DNA of 35,705 bases from the NCBI RefSeq assembly GCF_000964405.1, contig NZ_BANE01000113.1:1-35705 (forward strand). Reading direction: 5' to 3'. Below are positions 21,273 to 29,562 of this stretch, one piece after another. Source of the stretch: Novacetimonas hansenii JCM 7643. GTDB taxonomy: Bacteria; Pseudomonadota; Alphaproteobacteria; Acetobacterales; Acetobacteraceae. A program made the translations under genes and the position numbers. Numbering within the stretch: the first letter of the stretch is position 1; each line of letters opens with the position of its first letter. A model generated the notes under the pieces. The model was not told the DNA's origin and made no database searches. It saw only the letters and a list, made by a program, of their open reading frames with translations.

Positions 21273-21833
21273 TTAAGTATTTACTGATATGTAATATACT
21301 TTTACATAGGAAGGTAATATTGACTGGAATGTACTCTCTAAAACGCTGTAATCATCAGAATTATTCACAACAAAAGTTACATCGAACTCATAACTGTAAT
21401 CATTTGTTGTTCCTACTTCATCACCTATTCTGTATATTCCTGCAACTATTGCGCCATACTCTATAATAGTCATTTCATAACCAAGCTGTTTTGCTAAGTT
21501 TATAAAGTAACTATTTGAAATAGAACCAGTGGCAGTTAACATGGCTATTACTTGTTGCCTTTGTTCTTCTATTGTTTGTGTTGGTTCTGGTGTTATTCCT
21601 AGTGTTTCTTGCCACATAGGTAATAGAACTGTTGTTGTTCCGGGGAAAACTTCGTCTATAGTTTCACATGATAAAGTATCCATATCTTCAAATACTAATC
21701 CAATTGCTTTTGCAAAATCATTTAAGAAAGTATCTTCATCTTTAGGCCATGCAAAACCAGTCGGTAACAAGTTTTTAAAAGCTTGTGGGTAACTATAACC
21801 TTGTTCTGTGAATGTTTGTAATATTTCTGCCAT
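21273..21833 (-). CDS. Mu gp48-like baseplate/tail protein
   Basis: 186 residues. It shows the gp48/YmfQ pattern: L-L-P-x-G-F-A-W-P (residues 24-32), a middle D-E-V-F-P-G-T-T, then L-P-M-W-Q-E-T-L-G and the helix T-I-E-E-Q-R-Q-Q-V-I-A-M-L-T-A. In Mu-like phages this protein links the baseplate wedge to the fibre. Start 15 bases after gp47. The end of the gene contains the AGTAAATA element of the fibre gene. Confidence 0.85.
   Translation of the reverse strand: MAEILQTFTEQGYSYPQAFKNLLPTGFAWPKDEDTFLNDFAKAIGLVFEDMDTLSCETIDEVFPGTTTVLLPMWQETLGITPEPTQTIEEQRQQVIAMLTATGSISNSYFINLAKQLGYEMTIIEYGAIVAGIYRIGDEVGTTNDYSYEFDVTFVVNNSDDYSVLESTFQSILPSYVKVYYISVNT
21278..21285 (-). promoter_or_regulatory. Late-type promoter element AGTAAATA (tail fibre)
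   Basis: Minus-strand AGTAAATA, 29 bases before the fibre ATG, inside the last codons of gp48. Confidence 0.55.
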
Positions 21834-21847
21834 TCCTTACCTTTTGT

Positions 21848-22939
21848 TTATGAATATGTAATTGTGCCAACTTCTAAAAGTTGACCTTGTGTTGTTGTTA
21901 TATCTGCCGTTGGGGATACCAATGTAAAATTAGATGTATTAACAACAGACTGAATTGCCGCACTTATTGCTGTTATATACAAAGTTGTTCCTAATGGTGT
22001 TCCTGTATTATGAAATAATGTAGTTAATTCTGTTTGTATTTGTGTTTCTTGATCTGTTGTAAGGTTTGTTAAACCTTTTATTTCTATGTTTACAGGATAC
22101 TTTATAGGTGAACAAATAATCATGATTTCACCTATCGGCTTGTTTGAATACATTTGGTTAGCGATGTTTAGTTGATCGCCTGTTGCTGTAGTCCAGCGTG
22201 TTTCACTACTGGCCGCGCCGTCAGTTCCTTGTGGATAGCCTTCGTAGGTGTTTGTGCGGTCCAGCATCACATAAACAATCACTTCATTGCCTGCTAATGG
22301 GTTTGAACAGCACCAAGCTTGTGTAACGCTTGGAACAGCTAAAGCCCATGTGACGTGATCTGATACAGAACCACCGCTAGGGCGTTCTTGAAATGCCGCT
22401 ATAACCCTTGCACGTAAGTCATCATTGCTTTCAACGTCAGTGCCGTCAGTGATGGCATTAGCAAGAGTTACAGTGCCGTCAATGCCTGTGTATGCGGAAT
22501 TAAGGGTAAGGACCGTGCCACTAACGCAATTGCCTGTGGTGCCAGCCGTTACCGCTGTTATGTTCACTGGCTCATTGATTGTGGTAGCTGTGTCAGTTGA
22601 ATATTGCGTGCCATCTGCGCGGGATAGAATCGTACCGGCCGGAATCGTGGTTGTGGTGTTCGTTCCTGTAAAAGTCACGTTTCCTGTTGCGGCTGTCGCA
22701 TACTTTCTTGTAATGGATTTTAAAGTGCCCCATGCTTCTAATGTTAAATCTGTTGCTGTAAATGGCACACCTTGTTCAGCAATGTATTCATTATAGCCTT
22801 GTTGTGAATAGATCATTTTGGCAAGTGATTTTGCCAATATCATTAAAGGTGAAGATGGAAGTACTTTAATTCCTGTTTCTGTTTCAACATAGTTTGTAAC
22901 TGTTGATAATATTTGCTGGTATGTTTGTAATATGTACAT
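21848..22939 (-). CDS. Baseplate J / Mu gp47-like protein
   Basis: 363 residues, the normal family length. The N-terminal helical part includes A-K-S-L-A-K-M-I-Y and E-A-W-G-T-L-K; the central beta region has G-T-I-L-S-R-A-D-G-T-Q-Y. The hallmark is E-S-N-D-D-L-R-A-R-V-I-A-A-F, then P-S-G-G-S-V-S-D-H. Baseplate J proteins form the wedge that triggers sheath contraction. gp47, gp48 and the fibre are in Mu order but are separated from gp43-gp46 by the whole plasmid module. Confidence 0.92.
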   Translation of the reverse strand: MYILQTYQQILSTVTNYVETETGIKVLPSSPLMILAKSLAKMIYSQQGYNEYIAEQGVPFTATDLTLEAWGTLKSITRKYATAATGNVTFTGTNTTTTIPAGTILSRADGTQYSTDTATTINEPVNITAVTAGTTGNCVSGTVLTLNSAYTGIDGTVTLANAITDGTDVESNDDLRARVIAAFQERPSGGSVSDHVTWALAVPSVTQAWCCSNPLAGNEVIVYVMLDRTNTYEGYPQGTDGAASSETRWTTATGDQLNIANQMYSNKPIGEIMIICSPIKYPVNIEIKGLTNLTTDQETQIQTELTTLFHNTGTPLGTTLYITAISAAIQSVVNTSNFTLVSPTADITTTQGQLLEVGTITYS

Positions 22940-22944
22940 AAGAA

Positions 22945-22981
22945 AAATATTCCTAATTAGTTCTAATTAGGAATATTTAGT
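22945..22981 (-). promoter_or_regulatory. ACTAAATA element inside an SD-sequestering hairpin (gp47)
   Basis: ACTAAATA at 22981-22974. A perfect 16-bp stem follows (22978-22963 with 22960-22945). The 3' arm contains AGGA (22954-22951), 11 bases before the gp47 ATG. The promoter element overlaps the 5' arm. Confidence 0.6.
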
Positions 22982-22985
22982 TGTT

Positions 22986-23366
22986 TTAGCTAATTGGTGT
23001 TTCAGTTATGCTTTCACATGAAAATACAAATTCTGATGTTAATTGAACTGGGTCTTGTGTTACCACTTCCTGAACGAAACAATTTTTACCAATAACTTGT
23101 AAGTTGTTTCTGGTAACGAATTGAACTGTCAAGTCATCTGCTGTTAAAATTGCAGAAGGTGCCACACCTGCTAACCATCTTACTGTAACAGTTATTTTTG
23201 CTGCTGTTGGTTCATATGATGTGACGTTTTCAACACCCATAAGTGAAACTTGTCTATTTTTTACAACGGTAACTACATTCCAAGTTACATTCTCAATTAC
23301 ATCATAAGGTACGCCGTTAATGGTGAATTCACTAACACCTTGTGATTGTTTTGTTGCTATTGCCAT
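22986..23366 (-). CDS. Phage tail tube protein (Mu gpM type)
   Basis: 126 residues, close to Mu gpM. The pattern F-T-I-N-G-V-P-Y-D-V near the start, the central Y-E-P-T-A-A-K-I-T-V-T-V-R-W and the late strand T-S-E-F-V-F-S-C-E fit the Mu-type tail tube. It stacks into the inner tube inside the sheath. It directly follows the sheath gene, as in Mu. The chaperone and tape measure genes that normally come next are instead at the other end of the late region. Confidence 0.82.
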   Translation of the reverse strand: MAIATKQSQGVSEFTINGVPYDVIENVTWNVVTVVKNRQVSLMGVENVTSYEPTAAKITVTVRWLAGVAPSAILTADDLTVQFVTRNNLQVIGKNCFVQEVVTQDPVQLTSEFVFSCESITETPIS

Positions 23367-23385
23367 TTAATTTTGTTCTCCTATA

Positions 23386-24999
23386 TTAGAATGAAAAATC
23401 TATGTTGATTTGGATTTGTCTTAATTGTTCAACTAGAATAATTGGACAATAAACAGAAACAACACCTTTGCTTGCTAATGTAACGGTTACACTGGCATCA
23501 AAAGTATCAGCATCTTGGCAATAACCAGCACTTACTAAACCTGCATAGATTTGAATAAGGGTTGCCCTAATTGCTGCTGTAGTTGTTGTGTTTTTACCAG
23601 TTATTGAAGTATTAACTGAAGAACTATCAACAATTTTCATACCTGTATTGAAATAAACAGTGTTACATGTATCTCTGAAAGTTTCAGAACATACGGAAAC
23701 AGTTGGTAAGGTTTCAGTGTCTTGGTATGTGTCGTCTGGAGTTCCAGCCGCATCAGTTTGGTAAGTAGTTCTTGAACGTTCAAGATATACGTCACCGGCA
23801 GAATCTTCTTTGGTGATTGCTACACCAGCATTGAAGATAGAATTACGTTCTGTAATGGTGAATCCGTTACCAGAAGGAGCCACATTCAATAATTCAAGTT
23901 GAATTGGTGCTGATGGGTCTGCTGCTAGGCTTGGCGCAACTACGGCAGCGACAGCGGCCATTTTTACAATGTCATCGTCAACTGAGCCGGGTGCGAATCC
24001 ATAAACATTTGTATATTTTGAATTAACAGTAGCACCATAAGAAAGTAAGTTAGTTGCTGTGTCTGTTCTTGCTGATAAGTGAATGCCGTAAAGTTCTGAT
24101 GCATAATTATATCTTGCATCAAAGAATGTTGCTATTGCTTGAACTTGGTCACTGTCAGTGAAAGGTGTAACCAATACAGTGAATGGTGTTTCTTCAATTA
24201 CTGCTAAAGCTGCATTTATATCTGCAACACTGTCTGAATTTGCTGTTATCAAGTAAACTGCTGTTACTGAATCGGTAGCAATGTATCTTTCATAAGCCCT
24301 TGTAATATCTGCTTGTGTTCCAAATATGCTTTGAACATTTGAAAGTGAACCTGCATAAGTTAAGGTGTTTACAGGACCATCAATGGTTACAGTTGAACTA
24401 GGGGCAATTCCGTTTCCTGCTGGATCAGATGCTAGACCAGTTCCGTCAGTTGTGAATGAAATGCCATTTACGCCACTGTTTGCATTAACTGATGTAACGG
24501 TTATTGTTGCATTGTTTAATGTAAATTTGTCGCCAAGGTGATAACCTGAACCAGCATTTTGAATGTTGATTGTGTTAATGGCGTAACTATCAATCTTTGT
24601 TGAAGTTGCATTAAATGTTGCGCCTGTTCCTTTTCCACCTGTTCCAGTAATACCAGTTGCGGTCATGTCAGAAACTAATGCTTGTGTGTAAAGTGTTGGG
24701 GTGATTGCTGTAATAACTCCGTTGGTATCAACTGTTTTTACGGTTGCAGTTCCAACATTGTTTACGGTTATTACATCACCTACTACATAACCTGTACCAC
24801 CAACATTTAAAGTTAATGATGCTGGTTTATAAGTGATTGCGTCGGTACTTGTAACATTAAAAGTGATACCGGAACCATCAACTAATTGACTGTTAACAGC
24901 CATAATTACAACTGCATTAGTGGTATTAGTTGTTGTTCCTGTTCCTTGTATTGTTACAAAAGTGCCCGGAATAATAAAATCTGATGCTATGTCTACCAT
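23386..24999 (-). CDS. Contractile tail sheath protein with an inserted beta-repeat domain
   Basis: 537 residues. The sheath core is recognisable: F-I-I-P-G-T-F-V-T-I at the start, a middle V-Y-L-I-T-A-N-S-D-S, L-E-L-L-N-V-A-P, E-R-N-S-I-F-N-A-G-V-A, and a C-terminal strand ending I-Q-I-N-I-D-F-S-F. Between about residues 45 and 205 lies an insertion with two related units, G-G-T-G-Y-V-V-G-D-V-I-T-V and N-A-G-S-G-Y-H-L-G-D-K-F-T-L, each followed by a T-V-x-x-V strand. Such GxGYxxGD repeats decorate many phage structural proteins. Expressed from ACTAAATA at 25046-25039. Confidence 0.88.
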   Translation of the reverse strand: MVDIASDFIIPGTFVTIQGTGTTTNTTNAVVIMAVNSQLVDGSGITFNVTSTDAITYKPASLTLNVGGTGYVVGDVITVNNVGTATVKTVDTNGVITAITPTLYTQALVSDMTATGITGTGGKGTGATFNATSTKIDSYAINTINIQNAGSGYHLGDKFTLNNATITVTSVNANSGVNGISFTTDGTGLASDPAGNGIAPSSTVTIDGPVNTLTYAGSLSNVQSIFGTQADITRAYERYIATDSVTAVYLITANSDSVADINAALAVIEETPFTVLVTPFTDSDQVQAIATFFDARYNYASELYGIHLSARTDTATNLLSYGATVNSKYTNVYGFAPGSVDDDIVKMAAVAAVVAPSLAADPSAPIQLELLNVAPSGNGFTITERNSIFNAGVAITKEDSAGDVYLERSRTTYQTDAAGTPDDTYQDTETLPTVSVCSETFRDTCNTVYFNTGMKIVDSSSVNTSITGKNTTTTAAIRATLIQIYAGLVSAGYCQDADTFDASVTVTLASKGVVSVYCPIILVEQLRQIQINIDFSF

Positions 25000-25037
25000 A
25001 TTTTTTTAAATTTCCTCTTGTTGAAATAAAGTTAAAG

Positions 25038-25589
25038 TTATTTAGTTATTATTACTTCTTGTTCAGAAATAAGTTTATCGTTTTTGTAATATTCACCAGT
25101 GATGTCTATTTCTGTTAAATCGTCATATTCTTCACAATACCCATCTTCCGGATTTACTTGCTCTGTAATACTGAATTTGTATTCGTAAATGACACGGGAA
25201 CCACTCATGTAAGCAAAATCCCATGACGGTCCCATCATAGGTGTGGTGGCATTGGTGCTAGGTACCCATCCGCCTAAACAACTGCTTAGGTCTATTCTTA
25301 CATCTGTTGTTGTTATTTGTGCTTTTGCGCCTGTTAAGTCTTTGTTTGTATCTAATACAACAAATACACTTATTTCCGTTTCTAATATACCTGTATAGCT
25401 ATTGAGTGAACTTACTGATTCAAAGTCACCGCTTTTGTTTACTATCACGGCATATGGCAAATTAACTGGATTTAGTTCATCTATTATTCTTTCCAAGTCA
25501 ACGCATATTTGAACTTGGTTATTTGTGAATATTTTTGTATTGCTTTCTATCTGGTTCAAAACATCTACTGTTGATAAGAATTTTCCCAT
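25038..25589 (-). CDS. Gp37-like tail terminator / neck protein
   Basis: 183 residues. The N-terminal helix and strand (LSTVDVLNQIESNTKIF), a central V-D-L-S-S-C-L-G-G-W-V and late R-V-I-Y-E-Y-K-F-S-I-T fit the gp37-type family that precedes the sheath gene in Mu-like tails and probably ends the tail tube. The assignment rests mostly on position between the HK97-gp10-like gene and the sheath. The stop codon lies inside the promoter element ACTAAATA of the sheath gene. Confidence 0.65.
   Translation of the reverse strand: MGKFLSTVDVLNQIESNTKIFTNNQVQICVDLERIIDELNPVNLPYAVIVNKSGDFESVSSLNSYTGILETEISVFVVLDTNKDLTGAKAQITTTDVRIDLSSCLGGWVPSTNATTPMMGPSWDFAYMSGSRVIYEYKFSITEQVNPEDGYCEEYDDLTEIDITGEYYKNDKLISEQEVIITK
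25039..25046 (-). promoter_or_regulatory. Late-type promoter element ACTAAATA (tail sheath)
   Basis: Minus-strand ACTAAATA, 40 bases before the sheath ATG, overlapping the stop codon of the upstream gene. Confidence 0.55.
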
Positions 25590-25598
25590 GGACTCTCC

Positions 25599-26012
25599 CT
25601 AATTTGTAGTAATGCCATTCATGACGGCATTTGTTATTCGTTTTTCAATTTCGTCTTTCATTTCGTCCAGAACAACAGACATGAATGGTCGTGGTAATAT
25701 CGTGCCTTTATGGCTTTTACCTGTATTCTTGGCTCCAGCAGAAAGGAACAACGCATAATATGCACCATCTGTTATTGTGATTTTGTTTTTCTTTATTTTG
25801 TATGTTATCGCTTTTGCTAACAAACCATTCATCAAGGATGGCACTTCACCGGGTGCAGATGCCGTATGGCTTCCACGTTTCACACCTGATGGGACTGAAT
25901 TCCTTAATAGTGTTTGAACTTTTGCCTTTACTTCTTTTGCAATTATTCTAAGTTCTTTTCTTAATGGCTTCATATTAATCTTTAACATCACTTCATTGAC
26001 TTGTATTTGCAT
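25599..26012 (-). CDS. HK97 gp10-like neck / tail-completion protein
   Basis: 137 residues, basic. Typical of the family: a long helix (M-K-P-L-R-K-E-L-R-I-I-A-K-E-V-K-A-K-V), S-H-T-A-S-A-P-G-E-V-P, then A-Y-Y-A-L-F-L-S-A-G-A, and K-G-T-I-L-P-R-P-F-M, the F-L-E-x-G-T / R-P-F core of HK97 gp10 proteins. Acts at the head-tail joint. The start overlaps the previous gene by 20 bases and has AGGA upstream. Confidence 0.85.
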   Translation of the reverse strand: MQIQVNEVMLKINMKPLRKELRIIAKEVKAKVQTLLRNSVPSGVKRGSHTASAPGEVPSLMNGLLAKAITYKIKKNKITITDGAYYALFLSAGAKNTGKSHKGTILPRPFMSVVLDEMKDEIEKRITNAVMNGITTN

Positions 26013-26400
26013 TTGGTAATGTTCCTGTAAAATTAGGGTCTTCTAATGTAAGATGGCAAACAAGGTATCTTCCTTCTTGGTTTACAAGTTGAACATCATT
26101 CACTTTGTATAATTCTGTTCTTGTTGTTGTAAAACTTGTGTCTTCATAAACAAGTGTTGTAACTGATGTAAAACTATCAATGTCAGTCATATACCTTGTT
26201 GTTAGTATATGTGTTGATTTTCTAATGTCTTCTTGAACACCGTCAACAATCTTCATTGGGTTTAATGGATACAAAGCGGCCATTTCAGAACGTATAAAAG
26301 TATATTGTTCTGTATTCCCGCCAAATTCTGAATCTTTAATGGGTAATGTTTCAGTTTTATAGAAAGAAACCTGTCTTTTTATTTCGTTTGTTGATATCAT
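25993..26400 (-). CDS. Head-tail adaptor / head closure protein
   Basis: 135 residues. Layout of the phage head-tail joining family (SPP1 gp16-like): an N-terminal I-K-R-Q-V-S-F-Y-K-T-E, a central S-E-M-A-A-L-Y-P-L-N-P, then S-T-H-I-L-T-T-R-Y-M-T-D-I and Y-K-V-N-D-V-Q-L-V-N-Q-E-G-R-Y-L-V-C-H-L. It seals the filled head below the connector. Order connector, closure, gp10 is standard. Confidence 0.85.
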   Translation of the reverse strand: MISTNEIKRQVSFYKTETLPIKDSEFGGNTEQYTFIRSEMAALYPLNPMKIVDGVQEDIRKSTHILTTRYMTDIDSFTSVTTLVYEDTSFTTTRTELYKVNDVQLVNQEGRYLVCHLTLEDPNFTGTLPNANTSQ

Positions 26401-26409
26401 TCTTTCCCC

Positions 26410-27057
26410 TTATCTTGGTGAACCAAAGTTATACCTTCTATAATTACATAATAATTGTTTTGCAGCTTCACTGAACAAGCCATTAGAACTTGAACGGTTG
26501 TTGAACATGTCGGCAGTCATCAGCTTAATGGCTAGTTCAATGTCTGTTGGGCATTGTCCAGATGGCGCGATGCCACCAGTGTAATCCACCTGTAGGTGTG
26601 AAAAGTTTTGAACTAGGTCTTGCATCGCTAGGTTATATGAAATGCTCATGCGGCATGGATCAGTGGATAAATCAACCGCATAATCTGGCCCTAGCGTTAA
26701 TGGGATATCAGCTTGCCCCCATACCCCTAGCGTCACGTTTTGGACGCTCTGGGCGGCTGTGGGAAAGTCTATCCATTGCCCTGCCACATACTGAAAGCCA
26801 TATGAAATGAAAGAACGGGCAGAAAGCCATGAATTGAAAAATGCTTCTGTCTTTTCAGATTCACCACGGGATAAGGTCCAGCGTATGGACCTTTGCACAA
26901 TGAAGTCACCTAGATAATTTTCAACTGCTGATGTAACCGCTGTGGCGATTCCTGCTATCTGTGGCGCTTGGTTTGGATCAAGACAGGCCACAAACTGCAC
27001 CAAGTCAGCGGTAGAAACCGGACATATGATGTTTTCAGCAACGGCTTTAGTTAACAT
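26410..27057 (-). CDS. Head-tail connector (gp6-like)
   Basis: 215 residues, long for the family. The helix-rich start (V-S-T-A-D-L-V-Q-F-V-A) and I-A-T-A-V-T-S-A-V-E-N-Y-L-G at 38-51 fit the phage connector family that forms the ring below the portal. The middle is Trp- and Gln-rich, and a late P-T-D-I-E-L-A-I-K-L-M-T-A-D-M-F-N-N-R is typical. It is GC-richer than its neighbours. The start lies 11 bases inside the 51-residue upstream gene. Confidence 0.8.
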   Translation of the reverse strand: MLTKAVAENIICPVSTADLVQFVACLDPNQAPQIAGIATAVTSAVENYLGDFIVQRSIRWTLSRGESEKTEAFFNSWLSARSFISYGFQYVAGQWIDFPTAAQSVQNVTLGVWGQADIPLTLGPDYAVDLSTDPCRMSISYNLAMQDLVQNFSHLQVDYTGGIAPSGQCPTDIELAIKLMTADMFNNRSSSNGLFSEAAKQLLCNYRRYNFGSPR

Positions 27058-27202
27058 CTTTAGTCACCATATCAGAACCATCGGCTTTTATAATTGTTGC
27101 TTTTCCTTCTTTAACTAATTTTTCTGCAACAAGTTTAGGAAATTCCTTTACAGTTCCAACATCTAATTTGTCGTTTATTTTTTCTTCAATTTTAACAATC
27201 AT
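27047..27202 (-). CDS. 51-residue protein between capsid and connector genes
   Basis: Reads MIVKIEEKINDKLDVGT, then K-L-V-A-E-K-L-V-K-E-G-K-A-T-I-I and a short polar end. Small beta-hairpin/helix proteins of this kind (acidic strand, then helix ending in G-x-A) often sit between the major capsid and connector genes of HK97-type phages. The ATG at 27202 has AGGAG 7 bases upstream and GGTAAATA further up. Overlaps the connector start by 11 bases. Confidence 0.75.
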   Translation of the reverse strand: MIVKIEEKINDKLDVGTVKEFPKLVAEKLVKEGKATIIKADGSDMVTKDVN

Positions 27203-27223
27203 GTTATTCTCCTATCTTTTAGT

Positions 27224-27231
27224 TATTTACC
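27224..27231 (-). promoter_or_regulatory. Late-type promoter element GGTAAATA (connector operon)
   Basis: Minus-strand GGTAAATA, 22 bases before the ATG at 27202 and directly after a terminator: terminator, promoter element, gene in 60 bases. Confidence 0.6.
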
Positions 27232-27234
27232 AAC

Positions 27235-27259
27235 AAAAAAGGCCAGCCATAGGCCAGCC
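27235..27259 (-). terminator. Terminator after the major capsid gene
   Basis: On the minus strand the 19 bases of 27259-27241 form an RNA stem of 8 pairs, two of them G-U, with loop UAU, followed by six U. It ends the highly expressed capsid transcript before the next promoter element. Confidence 0.7.
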
Positions 27260-27283
27260 CTTAATGTTTTGGTTTTTAACTGA

Positions 27284-28780
27284 TTAAGAACCAGTAGTTG
27301 TTGAAGTACTAGAACCTGTTCCGCTAGTTTTGGCTTTACCAATACCAGTTGCGGTTGAAACATCACCGGATGCAGGTTGTTCATAAGCTGTGTTGCTGTT
27401 GTCTACTGCGTCAACAAATCCGTTAATTTCCAATCTGAAAAGGGAAATATCGTTGGTTAATGCGGTAGCCATTGTATCAACTAATCTGTATGCTTGGCCT
27501 ACTTGTTGAACAAGGTTTGTGCTATCTACAGTACCGGCATTGAATTGTTCAAATGCATAGAAGTTTCCGTTACCTTGCCAAAGTTTGTCTTTAGAAACTA
27601 AGTAACATGGTGCTACTTTACCTGTTGCTGTTGCACCAGTTACAAGTGAATCTTCATTGGTTGAAATGTTAGAAGATGAAAGTACTTTTACGCCGAAAAG
27701 ATCACCATCTAAAATGTTAGCAAAAACAAAGTTACCAAGTTGTGTTACTCTTGATTTAATTTTACCTAATACAAGTTCAGGAACAATCAAATATCTTTCA
27801 GAATAATCACCAGCGTTACGCATTTTAGCATCTGTGGTAGCAATCAAGTCTGCAAATTGTTGGATTGCTGCTTGTGCTGATGCTGCTGAACTGTCAGAAA
27901 CAGTTGAAAAATCAGAAGAAACAATGTTTTGTGTTCCAGAAGTATAACCTTTCATACCCATTGGGGCATTGTTTAAACCAGTACTATTAAACAAAATTTG
28001 TTCAACAGTAAGTTTATGTCTTGATTGCATTTCTTCAACAATTAAGTCTTCAAGAATACCACCTGAAAAGTTAAGTGCTTGTTTTGTGTAGTAAAGAATT
28101 GATCCATAAAATTGACCTTCAACGGTAACAACGTCTGAACCAATGTTGCTTGTTGATATTAAACCATTTTCAAGATTGAAAGCACCGCTTGAAGGTGAAA
28201 TTACACGAGGCGCAATAAGGTTATTGTCTTTTAGATCAACATTTCTTACAAATTCAGTAGTTACAATGTTTTTATTCAAAAGCGGAATTAACATATCAGG
28301 GCGATAGTTAGGTGCTTGGAAGTTGAAAGAACCGACCATACCGGGTCCAGATTTTACAATTTCACGGTCAAAAGCTTCTTTACCGAATTCTTGTTGGAAT
28401 CTTTTAGCTGCACCTTTTTCACCAAGCATTGGATTTGCGGCCCATGCACGGGAAATAACGTGACGTGCGGCCTTTCTAAGTTCGTTGTCAGTATCGCATT
28501 TGTTGCCAGTATATTTTACAATGGCTGGTGCTGAATAAGATTTTTCAGAAACGTCATCATGATCTTCTTCTTGATCGTCTTCTTTTTCTTCTTCTTCTTC
28601 TTTGCGTTTAATACCGGCTTCAAGTTTAGAAATTTTGTTTTTTAATTCTTCGTATTTTTCATTGAGGTCAGATGTATCTTCATCTTTCATATCGCCGTCA
28701 ATGATATCATCACTAATGTCTTTTAAATCTGATTTAAGTAATGATACTTGTTTTTTTAATTCTTTAATGGAAATTGCCAT
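27284..28780 (-). CDS. Major capsid protein, HK97 fold, with N-terminal scaffold-like domain
   Basis: 498 residues. Residues 1-80 are an acidic coiled coil (LKKQVSLLKSDLKDISDDI, then a Glu/Lys/Asp-rich run), the delta-domain-like region usually cut off by the prohead protease. The HK97 core follows: an N-arm with A-N-P-M-L-G-E-K-G-A-A, the P-domain (Y-T-K-Q-A-L-N-F) and the A-domain (N-A-P-M-G-M-K-G, then Y-L-I-V-P-E-L-V-L-G). It ends in a Ser/Thr/Gly tail (GTGSSTSTTTGS) that could be surface-exposed. Gene order portal, protease, capsid is the HK97 order. Confidence 0.93.
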   Translation of the reverse strand: MAISIKELKKQVSLLKSDLKDISDDIIDGDMKDEDTSDLNEKYEELKNKISKLEAGIKRKEEEEEKEDDQEEDHDDVSEKSYSAPAIVKYTGNKCDTDNELRKAARHVISRAWAANPMLGEKGAAKRFQQEFGKEAFDREIVKSGPGMVGSFNFQAPNYRPDMLIPLLNKNIVTTEFVRNVDLKDNNLIAPRVISPSSGAFNLENGLISTSNIGSDVVTVEGQFYGSILYYTKQALNFSGGILEDLIVEEMQSRHKLTVEQILFNSTGLNNAPMGMKGYTSGTQNIVSSDFSTVSDSSAASAQAAIQQFADLIATTDAKMRNAGDYSERYLIVPELVLGKIKSRVTQLGNFVFANILDGDLFGVKVLSSSNISTNEDSLVTGATATGKVAPCYLVSKDKLWQGNGNFYAFEQFNAGTVDSTNLVQQVGQAYRLVDTMATALTNDISLFRLEINGFVDAVDNSNTAYEQPASGDVSTATGIGKAKTSGTGSSTSTTTGS

Positions 28781-28838
28781 ATAAAAATTTCTCCTAGTTT
28801 GTTTTCATATTTTGCCTTTCAGCGTTGTATGGTTTATT

Positions 28839-28846
28839 TATTTAGT
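28839..28846 (-). promoter_or_regulatory. Late-type promoter element ACTAAATA (major capsid)
   Basis: Minus-strand ACTAAATA, 59 bases before the capsid ATG, touching the stop codon of the protease gene. An AATAAATA overlaps it on the downstream side. Confidence 0.5.
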
Positions 28847-29562
28847 TAGCACTTGATTCCAAAATAGTCTAAATCGAAAAGTATTCTCTTTTTTCTTATA
28901 GCTTTTTGCTTTTCTTTTTCTTTTAGTTCTTGTTCTTCCTCAATTTCTTCTTCAAGTTCTAATTGTTCTTGTTCCTGATCTTCTTCTATTTCTTCATCTT
29001 CTTCTGTTTCAGCTTCATCATTGGTTTCCTGTTCATCATCCAATGAACGGGTAATGACCAATGCATCACGATTAGAAGGAATGGAAACTATAGAAAATTC
29101 GGTTAGTTCAGCTTTTGTTATATTCAAACCGCCTTCTTCATTAAAATCCCATTCCAACGGAATAAAACCAATGGAAACGGCATTTAAAAAACCATCTTTT
29201 ATTGATCTTCTTATGCTTTCTGCTTTAGCGCCATTATAGGGATAATCGGAAGGGGCAAATTCAACGGTTGCTTGCCAGCCGTTGTCTACCTGTTCAATGT
29301 TCACGCATTTGCCTATTGGCAATTCGGAACTGTCATGGCCCCATAAAACAACAGGATTTTTAAGGTAATTGCTGATATCTAAGCCGTTGGCGTCAACAAT
29401 ATCATTGTCACGGTCCATACTATCATTGGTAATTATGAAAGTTGAACCTGTATCAGAATTTAGTATTTCATAGTCTTTTGTTATTATAGTGTTGGAAGTA
29501 TCTAGTTTTTCTTTTACCTGTTCTTTAAATCCTTTAACTGTTAAAAATTTAGTTTTCTCCAT
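28846..29562 (-). CDS. Prohead protease with acidic C-terminal extension
   Basis: 238 residues, HK97 U35/S78 family. V-V-L-W-G-H-D at 71-77 gives the catalytic His76, and N-A-V-S-I-G-F at 127-133 the nucleophile Ser130. L-T-E-F-S-I-V-S-I-P-S-N (153-164) is the third family block. Residues 173-225 are an almost unbroken Glu/Asp/Gln helix, ending in a basic tail (KQKAIRKKRILFD). An acidic coil of this kind suggests a scaffold function fused to the protease. Its start overlaps the portal gene by 14 bases. Confidence 0.9.
   Translation of the reverse strand: MEKTKFLTVKGFKEQVKEKLDTSNTIITKDYEILNSDTGSTFIITNDSMDRDNDIVDANGLDISNYLKNPVVLWGHDSSELPIGKCVNIEQVDNGWQATVEFAPSDYPYNGAKAESIRRSIKDGFLNAVSIGFIPLEWDFNEEGGLNITKAELTEFSIVSIPSNRDALVITRSLDDEQETNDEAETEEDEEIEEDQEQEQLELEEEIEEEQELKEKEKQKAIRKKRILFDLDYFGIKC

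Noticed and set aside
22425-22796. 123-codon rightward frame antisense to gp47
   Set aside because: Valine-rich shadow of the Thr/Asn-rich leftward gene, no start signals.
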